In this document: positions 1 to 7,161 of the stretch, piece by piece | How positions within the stretch are numbered: position 1 is the stretch's first letter | Layout: each line of letters opens with the position of its first letter | From: UBA1049 sp964525815 | GTDB lineage: Bacteria; Bacillota; Clostridia; Oscillospirales; CAG-382 | Length of the DNA: 24,970 nt | Assembly (NCBI GenBank): GCA_964525815.1 | Contig: CAZGJQ010000022.1 | Span: 1 to 24,970 of the forward strand | Direction: 5' to 3' | Position numbers and translations under genes: made by a program | Notes under the pieces: model-generated | Database searches by the model: none | Seen by the model: the letters and a program-made list of their open reading frames with translations, nothing else | What the model was told of the DNA's origin: nothing

Positions 1-516
1 ACAGCTTGCCTCGCCGGGTTTATTATCCGCTTTGCGGATAATAACAGCGAACTGTATGCGCTTGGCTGCAGAATTGCAAAACAAGCCTTTGAAGCGTATA
101 TCGGACAAGGATTGCTTGACGATATGCACACAGCGGGTTGTTATGTCCGGCTTTGGCAGTATTGCGTAGAATCGGGCACTATTGATGTTATCGATCTCTC
201 TGCGCTTAAAGAAAAATTATTGCTACAGGTTAAATCCAGCATTACGCATAATACCACCGAATGGAAAACAGGCTATATCTGCAAGCCGTCACAGTTTTTT
301 TACTCCCGCGACAGTATTTTTTACGCTTATAATAAAGAAATCGCTGATTATGAATGCGAGTTTATTATAGGAACACAAAATGAGGACGGCTCCTGGAATA
401 TCCCGTGGGGCTGGAACGGCTACCCCGAGGAATGGGCTGTAAGCAAAAATTGGTGGAAAGGCAACGGCGCAATTTTGAATATGCTGTATTTGAGGGGCAT
501 TGGGAGGTTGACATAA
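1..516 (+). CDS. 3' end of hypothetical protein with a QW-like repeat motif (start outside window)
   Basis: The reading frame is open from base 1 to TAA at 514-516 and gives 171 visible residues; the start lies upstream of the window. I do not recognise a characterised family. The end of the protein is rich in Trp and Gly and contains QNEDGSWNIPWGWNG, which resembles the QxxDGSW repeats of prenyltransferases and terpene cyclases, preceded by TGYICKPSQFFYS and a YECEFI segment. No signal peptide or membrane span is seen in the visible part. The stop codon shares its last base with the ATG of the acetyltransferase gene, so the two are probably translationally coupled. A decayed copy of the last 35 or so codons recurs at 1593-1718. 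A role in terpene chemistry would be speculation; similarity to the alpha/alpha-barrel repeat fold is the most that can be inferred. Confidence 0.7.
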   Translation, partial: TACLAGFIIRFADNNSELYALGCRIAKQAFEAYIGQGLLDDMHTAGCYVRLWQYCVESGTIDVIDLSALKEKLLLQVKSSITHNTTEWKTGYICKPSQFFYSRDSIFYAYNKEIADYECEFIIGTQNEDGSWNIPWGWNGYPEEWAVSKNWWKGNGAILNMLYLRGIGRLT

Positions 517-517
517 T
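401..517 (+). repeat. Imperfect direct repeat, copy A (intact gene tail plus ribosome binding site)
   Basis: This segment matches 1603-1708. The match includes an exact 23-base block (471-493 against 1670-1692) and an exact 14-base block, GAGGTTGACATAAT (504-517 against 1695-1708). Copy A is 11 bases longer because copy B has lost 3 and 8 bases. It encodes the C-terminus of the first protein and carries the GGGAGG ribosome binding site for the next gene. Confidence 0.85.
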
Positions 518-1592
518 GACACATAAAGGCACAGTTGCGCTTGAAACAGAGCGGTTTATACTTCGGCGGTTTGTGGCATCGGATACAGAAGCTATGTTTC
601 GTAATTGGGTGAACGATGCGGAGGTTACGAAATATTTAACATGGCAACCTCACGGTTCAATTGATGTGACGCGCAAGATATCTTTATCAGACATATCCAA
701 ATATAAGGATTTATCTCATTATCAATGGGCAATCGTGTCAAAGTCGTTGAATGAGCCTATCGGTGGCATTAACGTGGTGAAGATCGATGAGTATTGCAAT
801 TGCTTAGAAATCGCTTACCGCTTAGGTAAAGCGTGGTGGCATCAAGGCTATGCCAGCGAAGCACTTTCGTCCGTTATCAAATTCTTGTTTGAACAAGTTG
901 GCGCAAATCGTATAGCCGCAGCACATGACACACGCAATCCGAATAGTGGTAAAGTAATGTTAAAATGCGGAATGAGTTACGAAGGCACCTTGCGCCAGTC
1001 AGGCTACAATAATCAAGGTGTTTACGATGCTGCTTATTATGCTATTCTCGCAGAGGATTATTTTGAGTGCAATAATAAACAAACACTCGAAGTAACTTCA
1101 AATATAGACACCATAAAAAGAGTTACTGATCTGATGTTCGAAAACTTGTTGATTTCTATGAAAACTATTGATTGGAATACTGATATCTGCGGCGCACCCG
1201 CTTGGAGGTATATCTACCATACCTTGCATTCAGCGGATAAATTTTTTATTAATCCATTAAATTATGAAGAACCGGCTTTCCATATTGAAAAACTGGATTG
1301 GCCGGATACACCTTCGGAAATCATATTAAGCCGCAAAACATTGTATGCGTATTACGAGCAAGTTAGGAAGAAAATTCTTGATTATCTGGATGGTTTGACC
1401 GATAGTCAGTTGACCGAGCGCCCAAATGGAAAATTATCGAGATTGGGGCTTGTTTTTAGCCAGTTCCGGCACATGTATGCCCACATTGGTATTCTAAACG
1501 GCATAACAATCGCAAGAACAAACCAATATCCAAGGGTATTAAACGAATCAAGAAAACGCCCGGAGGGCTTATATGATGAGGATGTGCGATAA
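516..1592 (+). CDS. Two-domain protein: GNAT acetyltransferase fused to a DinB-like domain
   Basis: The start is ATG at 516, eight bases after GGGAGG (502-507), and the product is 358 residues. Residues 8-182 are a RimJ/RimL-type GNAT domain: TERFILRRF at 11-19, the acetyl-CoA loop with HQGYAS at 109-114, and the NPNSGKVMLKCGM segment at 141-153. This family acetylates protein N-termini or small amines. After a linker of about 15 residues, residues 198-350 look like a DinB/YfiT four-helix domain. H235 in WRYIYHTLHSADKFF and the pair H319/H323 in FRHMYAHIGIL are placed as the three metal-binding histidines of that family. There is no stop between the domains. The substrate of either domain is unknown. 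By eye the gene is more AT-rich than the genes to its right and it sits between repeat copies, which suggests transfer or rearrangement. GNAT assignment is secure; DinB is probable. Confidence 0.85.
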   Translation: MTHKGTVALETERFILRRFVASDTEAMFRNWVNDAEVTKYLTWQPHGSIDVTRKISLSDISKYKDLSHYQWAIVSKSLNEPIGGINVVKIDEYCNCLEIAYRLGKAWWHQGYASEALSSVIKFLFEQVGANRIAAAHDTRNPNSGKVMLKCGMSYEGTLRQSGYNNQGVYDAAYYAILAEDYFECNNKQTLEVTSNIDTIKRVTDLMFENLLISMKTIDWNTDICGAPAWRYIYHTLHSADKFFINPLNYEEPAFHIEKLDWPDTPSEIILSRKTLYAYYEQVRKKILDYLDGLTDSQLTERPNGKLSRLGLVFSQFRHMYAHIGILNGITIARTNQYPRVLNESRKRPEGLYDEDVR

Positions 1593-1718
1593 CACATTTA
1601 TTTTCCGTGGAGCCTGAACAACTCCCCCGAAGAATGGGCTGTCAAAAAATTAAGGAAGGCAAACTGTGTAATTTTGAATATGCTGTATTTGAAGGAGGTT
1701 GACATAATACAACCTTAA
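1593..1718 (+). pseudogene. Remnant of a second copy of the upstream gene's 3' end
   Basis: Directly after the acetyltransferase stop codon, the frame beginning at 1593 reads FPWSLNNSPEEWAV followed by VILNMLYL. This matches the end of the first protein (IPWGWNGYPEEWAV and AILNMLYL). One codon is missing in the middle, and an 8-base deletion after MLYL shifts the last residues before TAA at 1716-1718. There is no start codon or ribosome binding site of its own, and similarity begins only at about 1603. It is therefore a gene tail without a body. It keeps AAGGAGG (1692-1698), which in copy A is the ribosome binding site for the next gene, but the ATG is now ATA. This copy is also listed here as repeat copy B (1603-1708). 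Confidence 0.8.
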
Positions 1719-1729
1719 CCTACTATAAT
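1699..1729 (+). promoter_or_regulatory. Sigma-A-type promoter for the GerMN lipoprotein gene
   Basis: TTGACA at 1699-1704 and TATAAT at 1724-1729 both match consensus, but the 19-base spacer is longer than the ideal 17. TACTAT at 1721-1726 would give a 16-base spacer. The -35 hexamer lies inside repeat copy B. A start at about 1736 would leave a leader of about 10 bases, tight against the AAAGGAG at 1731-1737, so actual use needs mapping. Confidence 0.5.
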
Positions 1730-1745
1730 TAAAGGAGTGGTTTAG

Positions 1746-2255
1746 ATGAAAAAATGGTTACTGCTCTTTCTTGCTCTTGCATTGCTTATTGCCATGCCCT
1801 CCTGTATAAATGCACGTGAGGAAAGCGATATTTCCGACCTTTCTTTTTCGGAGGGCTCGGACATAAGCGACCAGGTATCCGAGGAAAAGACCGCCGTCTT
1901 TTACTATCCTGACAACGCCGCCGAGGGGTTGATAAAAGTAACTTCCGTGTTCGACGGCACGATAGAAGGGCTTATCGCAGGGCTTGCCGGGCTGGGCGGT
2001 ATTGCGCAGGGAACGACGGTAATCTCGTTTGAAATTGACGAGGACACCGCATATATTGACCTTTCGGAGAGGTTTTGCGATAGCTTGATCGGCTCCGCAA
2101 TCGAATACCTGACAATAGCGTCCTTAGTTAATACAGTTATTGATTATTGCGGTGCCGAATCGGTAATGCTTACGGTAGAGGGTGAATGCCTTGACACAGG
2201 GCATAACCTTTATGACTGCCCGATGTGCTACTTCGACTGCTCGACCGGAGAATAA
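1746..2255 (+). CDS. GerMN-domain lipoprotein
   Basis: The start is ATG, eight bases after AGGAG (1733-1737), and the product is 169 residues. Residues 1-19 are a lipoprotein signal peptide (MKK followed by a hydrophobic stretch) with the presumed lipid-modified Cys at 20. The lipobox MPSC is weak, with Pro at -2. Residues 24-47 are an acidic, Ser-rich linker. Residues 48-160 fit the GerMN domain: AVFYYPD, then EDTAYIDLSERF (99-110), a helix with SLVNTVIDY (126-134), and MLTVEGECLDTGH (141-153). GerMN proteins such as GerM act at the cell surface in sporulation or germination and are thought to have a structural rather than catalytic role. Here there is one domain, whereas GerM has two. Four Cys residues fall in the last 35 residues. 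The gene looks monocistronic, with its own promoter and terminator. Confidence 0.8.
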   Translation: MKKWLLLFLALALLIAMPSCINAREESDISDLSFSEGSDISDQVSEEKTAVFYYPDNAAEGLIKVTSVFDGTIEGLIAGLAGLGGIAQGTTVISFEIDEDTAYIDLSERFCDSLIGSAIEYLTIASLVNTVIDYCGAESVMLTVEGECLDTGHNLYDCPMCYFDCSTGE

Positions 2256-2286
2256 TATTTCTTCTAAAAAGTAAACAGTATAACAA

Positions 2287-2335
2287 AAAAAGCGGTATGT
2301 GTATGCAAAACGCCTGGTTACACATATCGCTTTTT
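2287..2335. terminator. Bidirectional rho-independent terminator between converging genes
   Basis: The left arm 2287-2303 and right arm 2319-2335 form a 17-bp stem with one G-T pair and a 15-base loop. The arms start with A5 and end with T5, so a transcript from either strand gets a stem followed by U residues. Flanking ACAGT and ACTGT could extend the structure. The right arm overlaps the last two bases of the glycosylase gene. It would end both the lipoprotein transcript and the pyr operon. Confidence 0.8.
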
Positions 2336-2822
2336 ACTGTACTATTACACCCCACGCTTTTATCAGCTCTTCGAGCGAATATGCAGCGTTGGCGGGACTG
2401 GTTGAGGGAAGAACGGCAGACTCTCGCTTTATCCTTGGCTTTATAAGCCTGTCGTACAGCTGCTTTGCTGTTTTTCCGTTTACAAAAATGCGCTTTATTT
2501 TGCATTTACCGAGTACAACGGACAGGTCGGTGGGCGTAACATTCTTAATGCTGCTGTCGCTGGAGCCCATTATATCGCAGGACTGTATAACATCCCAGAC
2601 GGCTATCCGGTTTTTATGCAGAAAAGCGGTTTTTTCCTCTATGGTATCTCCCGCTCCTTGATTATATACCGCTTCCAAAACAGCCCAAAAGCGGTTCTGA
2701 GGATGACCGTAATAAAAAGAGATTTCCCTTGACTTTACAGACGGAAAGCTGCCCAATATCAATATTTCGGACTTATCGTCAAAAACCGGATCGAAAGCAT
2801 GCTCCAAATGCCTGTACTCCAC
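2334..2822 (-). CDS. DNA-deoxyinosine (hypoxanthine-DNA) glycosylase, uracil-DNA glycosylase superfamily
   Basis: The product is 162 residues. It belongs to the Mug/UDG-like superfamily that removes deaminated bases: LILGSFPSVKS at 21-31 (first active-site loop), YYGHPQNRFW at 37-46, and LPSTSPANA at 138-146 (in place of the HPSP-type loop). This combination fits the family annotated as DNA-deoxyinosine glycosylase, which excises hypoxanthine formed from adenine. The start is GTG at 2822, placed directly after the pyrI TAA with GGAGG eight bases upstream, so translation is probably coupled. It is the last gene of the pyr operon and ends in the shared terminator. Family is confident; base specificity is inferred from the family. 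Confidence 0.85.
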   Translation of the reverse strand: MEYRHLEHAFDPVFDDKSEILILGSFPSVKSREISFYYGHPQNRFWAVLEAVYNQGAGDTIEEKTAFLHKNRIAVWDVIQSCDIMGSSDSSIKNVTPTDLSVVLGKCKIKRIFVNGKTAKQLYDRLIKPRIKRESAVLPSTSPANAAYSLEELIKAWGVIVQ

Positions 2823-3239
2823 TTAGCTTCCCTCCGCCTCGCAGTACTCGCAGCGGTATATTCCTCTTGTCTTGTCCGCAAGACGAAAAGCGCTGACCAA
2901 ATTACTCTCTGTGGTGGTAATGCAGCGCGGATTCTTGCACCTTAGCACATTTACAAGCCTTTCGGGCAGCTCGAGATGGTGCTTGTCGGTAAGAACGCCG
3001 TCCTCTATAATGTTTACCGTTATGCCCGAATCTATATACCCCAGCACATCAAGGTTTATCTCTATGGGGGAATCTATTTTTATTATGTCCTTCTTGCCCA
3101 TTTTGCCGCTCTTTACATTACGGATGAGCGCAACAGTGCAGTCCAGCCTGTCCAGGTCAAGATACTTGTATATCTTCATGCTGTTGCCCGATTTTATGTG
3201 GTCGAGTACGATTCCGTTTTGAATTTCGTCAATTTTCAT
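2823..3239 (-). CDS. pyrI: Aspartate carbamoyltransferase regulatory chain
   Basis: The product is 138 residues. The N-terminal allosteric domain (1-95) begins MKIDEIQNGIVLDHI, as in PyrI proteins that bind nucleotide effectors. The C-terminal zinc domain has C101, C106, C130 and C133 (CKNPRC and CEYC), which hold the zinc at the interface with PyrB. The chain should assemble with PyrB and let CTP or ATP adjust pathway flux. Its ATG overlaps the pyrB stop by four bases (ATGA), which favours matched synthesis of the two subunits. It is slightly shorter than the E. coli chain of about 150 residues. Confidence 0.95.
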   Translation of the reverse strand: MKIDEIQNGIVLDHIKSGNSMKIYKYLDLDRLDCTVALIRNVKSGKMGKKDIIKIDSPIEINLDVLGYIDSGITVNIIEDGVLTDKHHLELPERLVNVLRCKNPRCITTTESNLVSAFRLADKTRGIYRCEYCEAEGS

Positions 3240-4159
3240 AATTCTGCCTCCAGACCGAGAAGCTTCATAATCAGAGCCATTCGTATAAACTTGCCGTTTA
3301 GAACCTGCTTGAAATAGCAGGCTCTGGGGTCGTTGTCCACGCTGTGAGAAATTTCGTTCACTCTGGGCAGAGGATGCAGTATTGCAAGCTCCTTTTTTGC
3401 GCTTTCCAGCTTTTTCGGTTCCAGAATATAACTGTCCTTAAGCCGCACATAATCCGCCTCGTTGAAGAAGCGCTCCCTTTGTACTCTGGTCATATAGAGA
3501 ACATCAAGCTCTCCCATAACCTGTTCTATGCGCTCGACTTCCGTATATGGAAGTCCTTTTTTCTCCAAAACATCTTCCTTTAGATAGGAGGGAAGCCTCA
3601 GCTCCTCGGGGGAGATAAGTACAAAGCGGATATTATTGTATCTTGAAAGCGCATTTATCAGCGAATGCACCGTCCTGCCGAACATTAAATCTCCGCAAAA
3701 GCCTATCGTAAAATTATCCAGACGCTTTTTTTCTCTATAAATGGTAAGCAGATCGGCTAAGGTCTGGGTCGGATGGTTATGCCCTCCGTCACCTGAGTTT
3801 ATTATCGGAACCTGCGAATACATGGACGCCGCCATGGGTGCTCCCTCCTTGGGATGACGCATGGCGATTATATCCGCATAGCAGCCCACTGTTCTGACCG
3901 TATCGCTGACGCTTTCTCCCTTTGAGGTGCTGCTGCTGTCCGCAGAGGCAAAGCCCAAAACACTGCCGCCCAGCTCCAGCATAGCCGCCTCAAAGCTGAG
4001 CCTTGTTCTGGTGCTGGGCTCATAAAACAAGGCAGCTATTTTCCTTCCCCTGCATACTCGGGAAAAGCGATCTCCGTTGGCAATTATGCTCTCGGCAACC
4101 GCTATTAAGCCGTCAATTTCGTTTACGGAAAGATCGGTTATATCAATCAAATGCCGCAT
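3236..4159 (-). CDS. pyrB: Aspartate carbamoyltransferase catalytic chain
   Basis: The enzyme joins carbamoyl phosphate and aspartate to make carbamoyl aspartate. With the start at 4159 it has 307 residues, the normal family length, beginning MRHLIDITDLS. Visible active-site elements are PSTRT (48-52), STSKGES (77-83), HPTQTLADLL (129-138), MTRVQRERF (223-231) and HPLPR (262-266). The start is uncertain. ATG at 4177 would overlap the pyrE stop as ATGA, and ATG at 4189 lies further inside pyrE. I prefer 4159 on family alignment and on AAAGGCAGGGG just upstream, but 4177 is a serious alternative. The pyrI gene follows in coupled fashion. Confidence 0.95.
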   Translation of the reverse strand: MRHLIDITDLSVNEIDGLIAVAESIIANGDRFSRVCRGRKIAALFYEPSTRTRLSFEAAMLELGGSVLGFASADSSSTSKGESVSDTVRTVGCYADIIAMRHPKEGAPMAASMYSQVPIINSGDGGHNHPTQTLADLLTIYREKKRLDNFTIGFCGDLMFGRTVHSLINALSRYNNIRFVLISPEELRLPSYLKEDVLEKKGLPYTEVERIEQVMGELDVLYMTRVQRERFFNEADYVRLKDSYILEPKKLESAKKELAILHPLPRVNEISHSVDNDPRACYFKQVLNGKFIRMALIMKLLGLEAEL

Positions 4160-4173
4160 AAAACCCCTGCCTT

Positions 4174-4806
4174 TCATTTGTTTATCCATCCCTCGTCGGA
4201 GGGATTATCTCTGAACGAAATCAGTCTTTTTATGTCCTCTTTTGCGATATATCCCTTTTCCGCCGCCACCTCCGCTATCGTGTCAAAGTCGGTAAGGCTT
4301 ATGTTCCTCACATCGGCTTCCTTGAGCCTTTGCAGTCCCTTTTTCATCCCGTAGGTGAAAATGCTGACGACACCGAGTACATCCGCCCCAGCTTCCCGCA
4401 GAACATTTACGACTTCTATTACGCTACCGGCGGTGGAAATCAAGTCCTCCACAACCACAACCTTTTGACCGGGAAGTAGCCTTCCCTCTATTTGATTGGC
4501 TCTGCCGTGGTTCTTTGCGCCCGAGCGAACATAACCCATCGGAAGCTCTAAAATATGCCCGACTATTGCCGCATGAGCTATTCCGGCGGTGGAGGTCCCC
4601 ATGATAACCTCACAATCAGAGTAATGCTCCTTTATAAGCGCACACAATCCGTTTTCTATTCTGCTTCTGACCTCCGGAGCGGTCAGGGTGAGCCTGTTAT
4701 CGCAATAAACCGGACTTTTTATGCCGCTTGCCCAGACAAAGGGGTTCTGCGGTCTGAAAAACACCGCACCTATGGATAATAAATCGCTTGCTGTCTCTTT
4801 TTTCAT
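4174..4806 (-). CDS. pyrE: Orotate phosphoribosyltransferase
   Basis: The enzyme converts orotate and PRPP to orotidine 5'-monophosphate. The product is 210 residues, a normal length. The PRPP-binding motif VVVVEDLISTAGS spans 116-128 and the flexible catalytic loop RSGAKNHGRANQIEG spans 94-108. The ATG lies three bases after the pyrF stop, with GGGGGAG overlapping the end of pyrF. The next enzyme of the pathway, PyrF, is encoded immediately upstream, so the last two steps to UMP are made together. Confidence 0.96.
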   Translation of the reverse strand: MKKETASDLLSIGAVFFRPQNPFVWASGIKSPVYCDNRLTLTAPEVRSRIENGLCALIKEHYSDCEVIMGTSTAGIAHAAIVGHILELPMGYVRSGAKNHGRANQIEGRLLPGQKVVVVEDLISTAGSVIEVVNVLREAGADVLGVVSIFTYGMKKGLQRLKEADVRNISLTDFDTIAEVAAEKGYIAKEDIKRLISFRDNPSDEGWINK

Positions 4807-4809
4807 CTT

Positions 4810-5511
4810 CTACTCCCCCAAAAAGTCTTTTACTGCCCGTCTGTATGCCGAAACAGGCTGTGCGGCTCTGGTTATCGGTCTTCCCATGACAATAAAATCG
4901 CTTCCCAGCTCCCTTGCCCTTTTAGGAGTGGTTACACGCGCCTGATCGCCCTTATCGTTTTCCTCAAAACGTACACCGGGGGTTACGGTCAGGAAATTGG
5001 CTCCGCATTCTTGCTTGACCTTTGCCGCCTCCAGCGGAGAGCATACCACGCCGTCCAGCCCTGCCGATGCAGCATTCTTTGCATAATGCAGAACCGTCTC
5101 GTCCATGCTTTTTTCGATAAGCAGCTCTCTGTGCAGTTGATTTGGGTGGGTGGAGGTCAGCTGTGTTACCGCAATCAGCAGCGGTCTTGAGCCGCCGGGT
5201 CTTGTTAAGCCATCAAGCGCCGCTCTCATCATTTCAATTGTGCCTGCGGCGTGAACATTACACATATCAACGTCAAGCGCCGAAAGAATTTTCATCCCGC
5301 TTTTAACCGTATTCGGAATGTCATGCAGCTTCAGGTCAAGAAAGAGCTTATGCTCTCTCGCCTTAATCTCCCTGACTATCTGAGGTCCCTCGGCATAAAA
5401 GAGCTCCATTCCTATCTTCAAGAAGGGCTTTTCCTCCGTAAAAAGGTCAAGAAAGCTCTTTGTATCCCCCCATGACGGAAAATCGCAGGCTATTATAACA
5501 TCCTTTTTCAT
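4810..5511 (-). CDS. pyrF: Orotidine 5'-phosphate decarboxylase
   Basis: The enzyme decarboxylates OMP to UMP, the last step of the pathway. The product is 233 residues, the size of the Bacillus-type (group 1) enzyme. The catalytic set is visible: D10 in IIACDFP, K32 in LKIGMEL, and D59, K61 and D64 in FLDLKLHDIPNT. The phosphate-binding MGRPI sequence is near the C-terminus (about 208-212). Its ATG overlaps the pyrD stop by four bases. Confidence 0.96.
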   Translation of the reverse strand: MKKDVIIACDFPSWGDTKSFLDLFTEEKPFLKIGMELFYAEGPQIVREIKAREHKLFLDLKLHDIPNTVKSGMKILSALDVDMCNVHAAGTIEMMRAALDGLTRPGGSRPLLIAVTQLTSTHPNQLHRELLIEKSMDETVLHYAKNAASAGLDGVVCSPLEAAKVKQECGANFLTVTPGVRFEENDKGDQARVTTPKRARELGSDFIVMGRPITRAAQPVSAYRRAVKDFLGE

Positions 5512-6428
5512 AAATGTGCCACTCCTATTATGTCCCTTAGGGTTTTTATTCCCAGTTTTTCTGCTTCCTGCGGAAGCTGCTCTATTATTTCCTTACATAT
5601 ATACGGATTCTTAAGGGTTGCCGCTCCTATCTGAACGGCACTCGCTCCCGCCATCATCATTTCTATAGCATCCCTTGCGGAGGATAAGCCCCCCATGCCT
5701 ATTATTGGGATTTTTACCGCTTCATAAACTTGATACACCATCCGCAGCGCAACAGGAAAAACAGCCGGTCCCGATAAGCCTCCCGTTTTGTTTGCCAACA
5801 GCGGCTTGCGTTTCTTTACATCAATCCGCATTCCCAATAGCGTGTTGATAAGGCTCAGTCCGTCCGCACCTGCTTTTTCACAGGAAAGCGCAATTTCTGC
5901 AATATCGGTCACGTTCGGGGACAGCTTAATATATATAGGCTTTTTTGTCGCTGCTTTGACCGCTTTGGTAACCTCGGCGGCGCTCTTTGCGTCCGTGCCG
6001 AAGGCTATTCCGCCGCCGTGAACGTTAGGGCAGCTAATATTGACTTCGATAATTCCTACCTGCTCGACGGTGTCAAGCTTTTCGGCACAGTAAACGAATT
6101 CCTCTAACGAAAACCCGCTTATATTTGCAATTATCTTTTTATTAAAATATCTGTCTATATAAGGGAGCATATTTGATGCCACTCTGTCAATACCGGGGTT
6201 CTGTAGACCGACTGCATTAAGCATTCCGGACGGCGTTTCGGCTATACGGGGTGTGGGATTTCCGAAGCGAGACTGCTTTGTGGTTCCCTTTGTGCAGAAC
6301 GAACCGAGTATATTTAGGTCATAGTATTCGCTGAACTCCCTGCCGTAGCCGAAGCAGCCGCTTGCCGGAATTATCGGATTGTCAAGGGTGAGTCCGCTCA
6401 AAGAAACCGAAAGGTCTATTCCGCCCAT
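5508..6428 (-). CDS. pyrD: Dihydroorotate dehydrogenase, class 1B catalytic subunit
   Basis: The enzyme oxidises dihydroorotate to orotate with FMN and passes electrons through PyrK to NAD. The product is 306 residues. C133 in VNISCPNVHGGG is the catalytic base that marks class 1; the FMN-contacting IKLSPN is at 167-172 and GMGGL is in the C-terminal third. The neighbouring pyrK shows that it is subclass 1B, the form that uses NAD. The ATG has GGGAGGAG upstream and lies inside the end of pyrK (13-base overlap). Confidence 0.95.
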   Translation of the reverse strand: MGGIDLSVSLSGLTLDNPIIPASGCFGYGREFSEYYDLNILGSFCTKGTTKQSRFGNPTPRIAETPSGMLNAVGLQNPGIDRVASNMLPYIDRYFNKKIIANISGFSLEEFVYCAEKLDTVEQVGIIEVNISCPNVHGGGIAFGTDAKSAAEVTKAVKAATKKPIYIKLSPNVTDIAEIALSCEKAGADGLSLINTLLGMRIDVKKRKPLLANKTGGLSGPAVFPVALRMVYQVYEAVKIPIIGMGGLSSARDAIEMMMAGASAVQIGAATLKNPYICKEIIEQLPQEAEKLGIKTLRDIIGVAHL

Positions 6429-7150
6429 ACTATCTCCTCCCTAAAAAGCACCGGACCGTCCTTGCATATCCGTTTATAGCCGTTTTTTGTCTTGCAGGTG
6501 CAGCCCATGCAGGCTCCGATACCGCAGCCCATTCGCTCCTCAAAGGAATACTGTCCGCCGCAGTCCGTATTAAAATATACAGCCCTCAGCATGGGTATCG
6601 GTCCGCAGGTAAATATATAATTATAATCGATTTCGTTCAAAGCGTCCGTAACAAAGCCCTTTATTCCCGCACTGCCGTCAACGGTGGTTATAATTGCTTC
6701 GCAGCCTAAGGAGGCGAATTTATCCTTGTAAAAAACCTCGCTTTCACTTCCGAAGCCGAGTATAACCGAGGGTGTTTTGCCCTCCGAAATCAACTCCTTG
6801 GCCAGCATAAAAAGAGGGGGAACTCCGACTCCGCCTCCAATCAAGAGCGGCTTGCTTCCTGTTTTTGTGATATCAAAGCCGTTACCCAAGCCTGTAAGAA
6901 CATCAAGCTCCACACCCGGCTCAAGGGTGGTCATATATCCAGTTCCTTCCCCCAGCACCTTGTAGATAATAACAATTCCCTTGTCGGTAATGTCGCAAAC
7001 CGATATGGGACGACGCAGGAAAAAGCCCTCCAGCTCAATGTTTATAAACTGTCCGGGATTGGTTATTTTGTCCGTGCTTCCCGAAAGCAGCATTTCATAT
7101 GTGTCCCTTGCTATTCGGTTATTGGATAAAATTCTGTACTTTTCTGCCAT
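6416..7150 (-). CDS. pyrK: Dihydroorotate dehydrogenase electron transfer subunit (FAD, [2Fe-2S])
   Basis: The product is 244 residues in three parts. An N-terminal FAD-binding barrel has RRPISV (46-51). A central NAD-binding domain has GGGVGVPPL (105-113) and TCGPIPM (181-187). The C-terminal iron-sulfur segment has C209, C214, C217 and C229 (CGIGACMGC and, later, C229 in RICKDGP). It takes electrons from PyrD and reduces NAD. AAAAGGGG precedes the ATG, 11 bases after the end of carB. Confidence 0.95.
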   Translation of the reverse strand: MAEKYRILSNNRIARDTYEMLLSGSTDKITNPGQFINIELEGFFLRRPISVCDITDKGIVIIYKVLGEGTGYMTTLEPGVELDVLTGLGNGFDITKTGSKPLLIGGGVGVPPLFMLAKELISEGKTPSVILGFGSESEVFYKDKFASLGCEAIITTVDGSAGIKGFVTDALNEIDYNYIFTCGPIPMLRAVYFNTDCGGQYSFEERMGCGIGACMGCTCKTKNGYKRICKDGPVLFREEIVWAE

Positions 7151-7161
7151 TATTACCCCTT

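Noticed and set aside
405..515. An N-terminal extension of the acetyltransferase to 405
   Set aside because: This stretch overlaps the end of the upstream gene in another frame, and the GNAT family start aligns with ATG 516, which has its own ribosome binding site.
504..1708. Identical 14-base repeats (504-517 and 1695-1708) as attachment sites or target-site duplications
   Set aside because: The repeats are the ends of a longer, diverged coding similarity with indels, and no integrase, transposase or terminal inverted repeat is present. Gene duplication explains them better.
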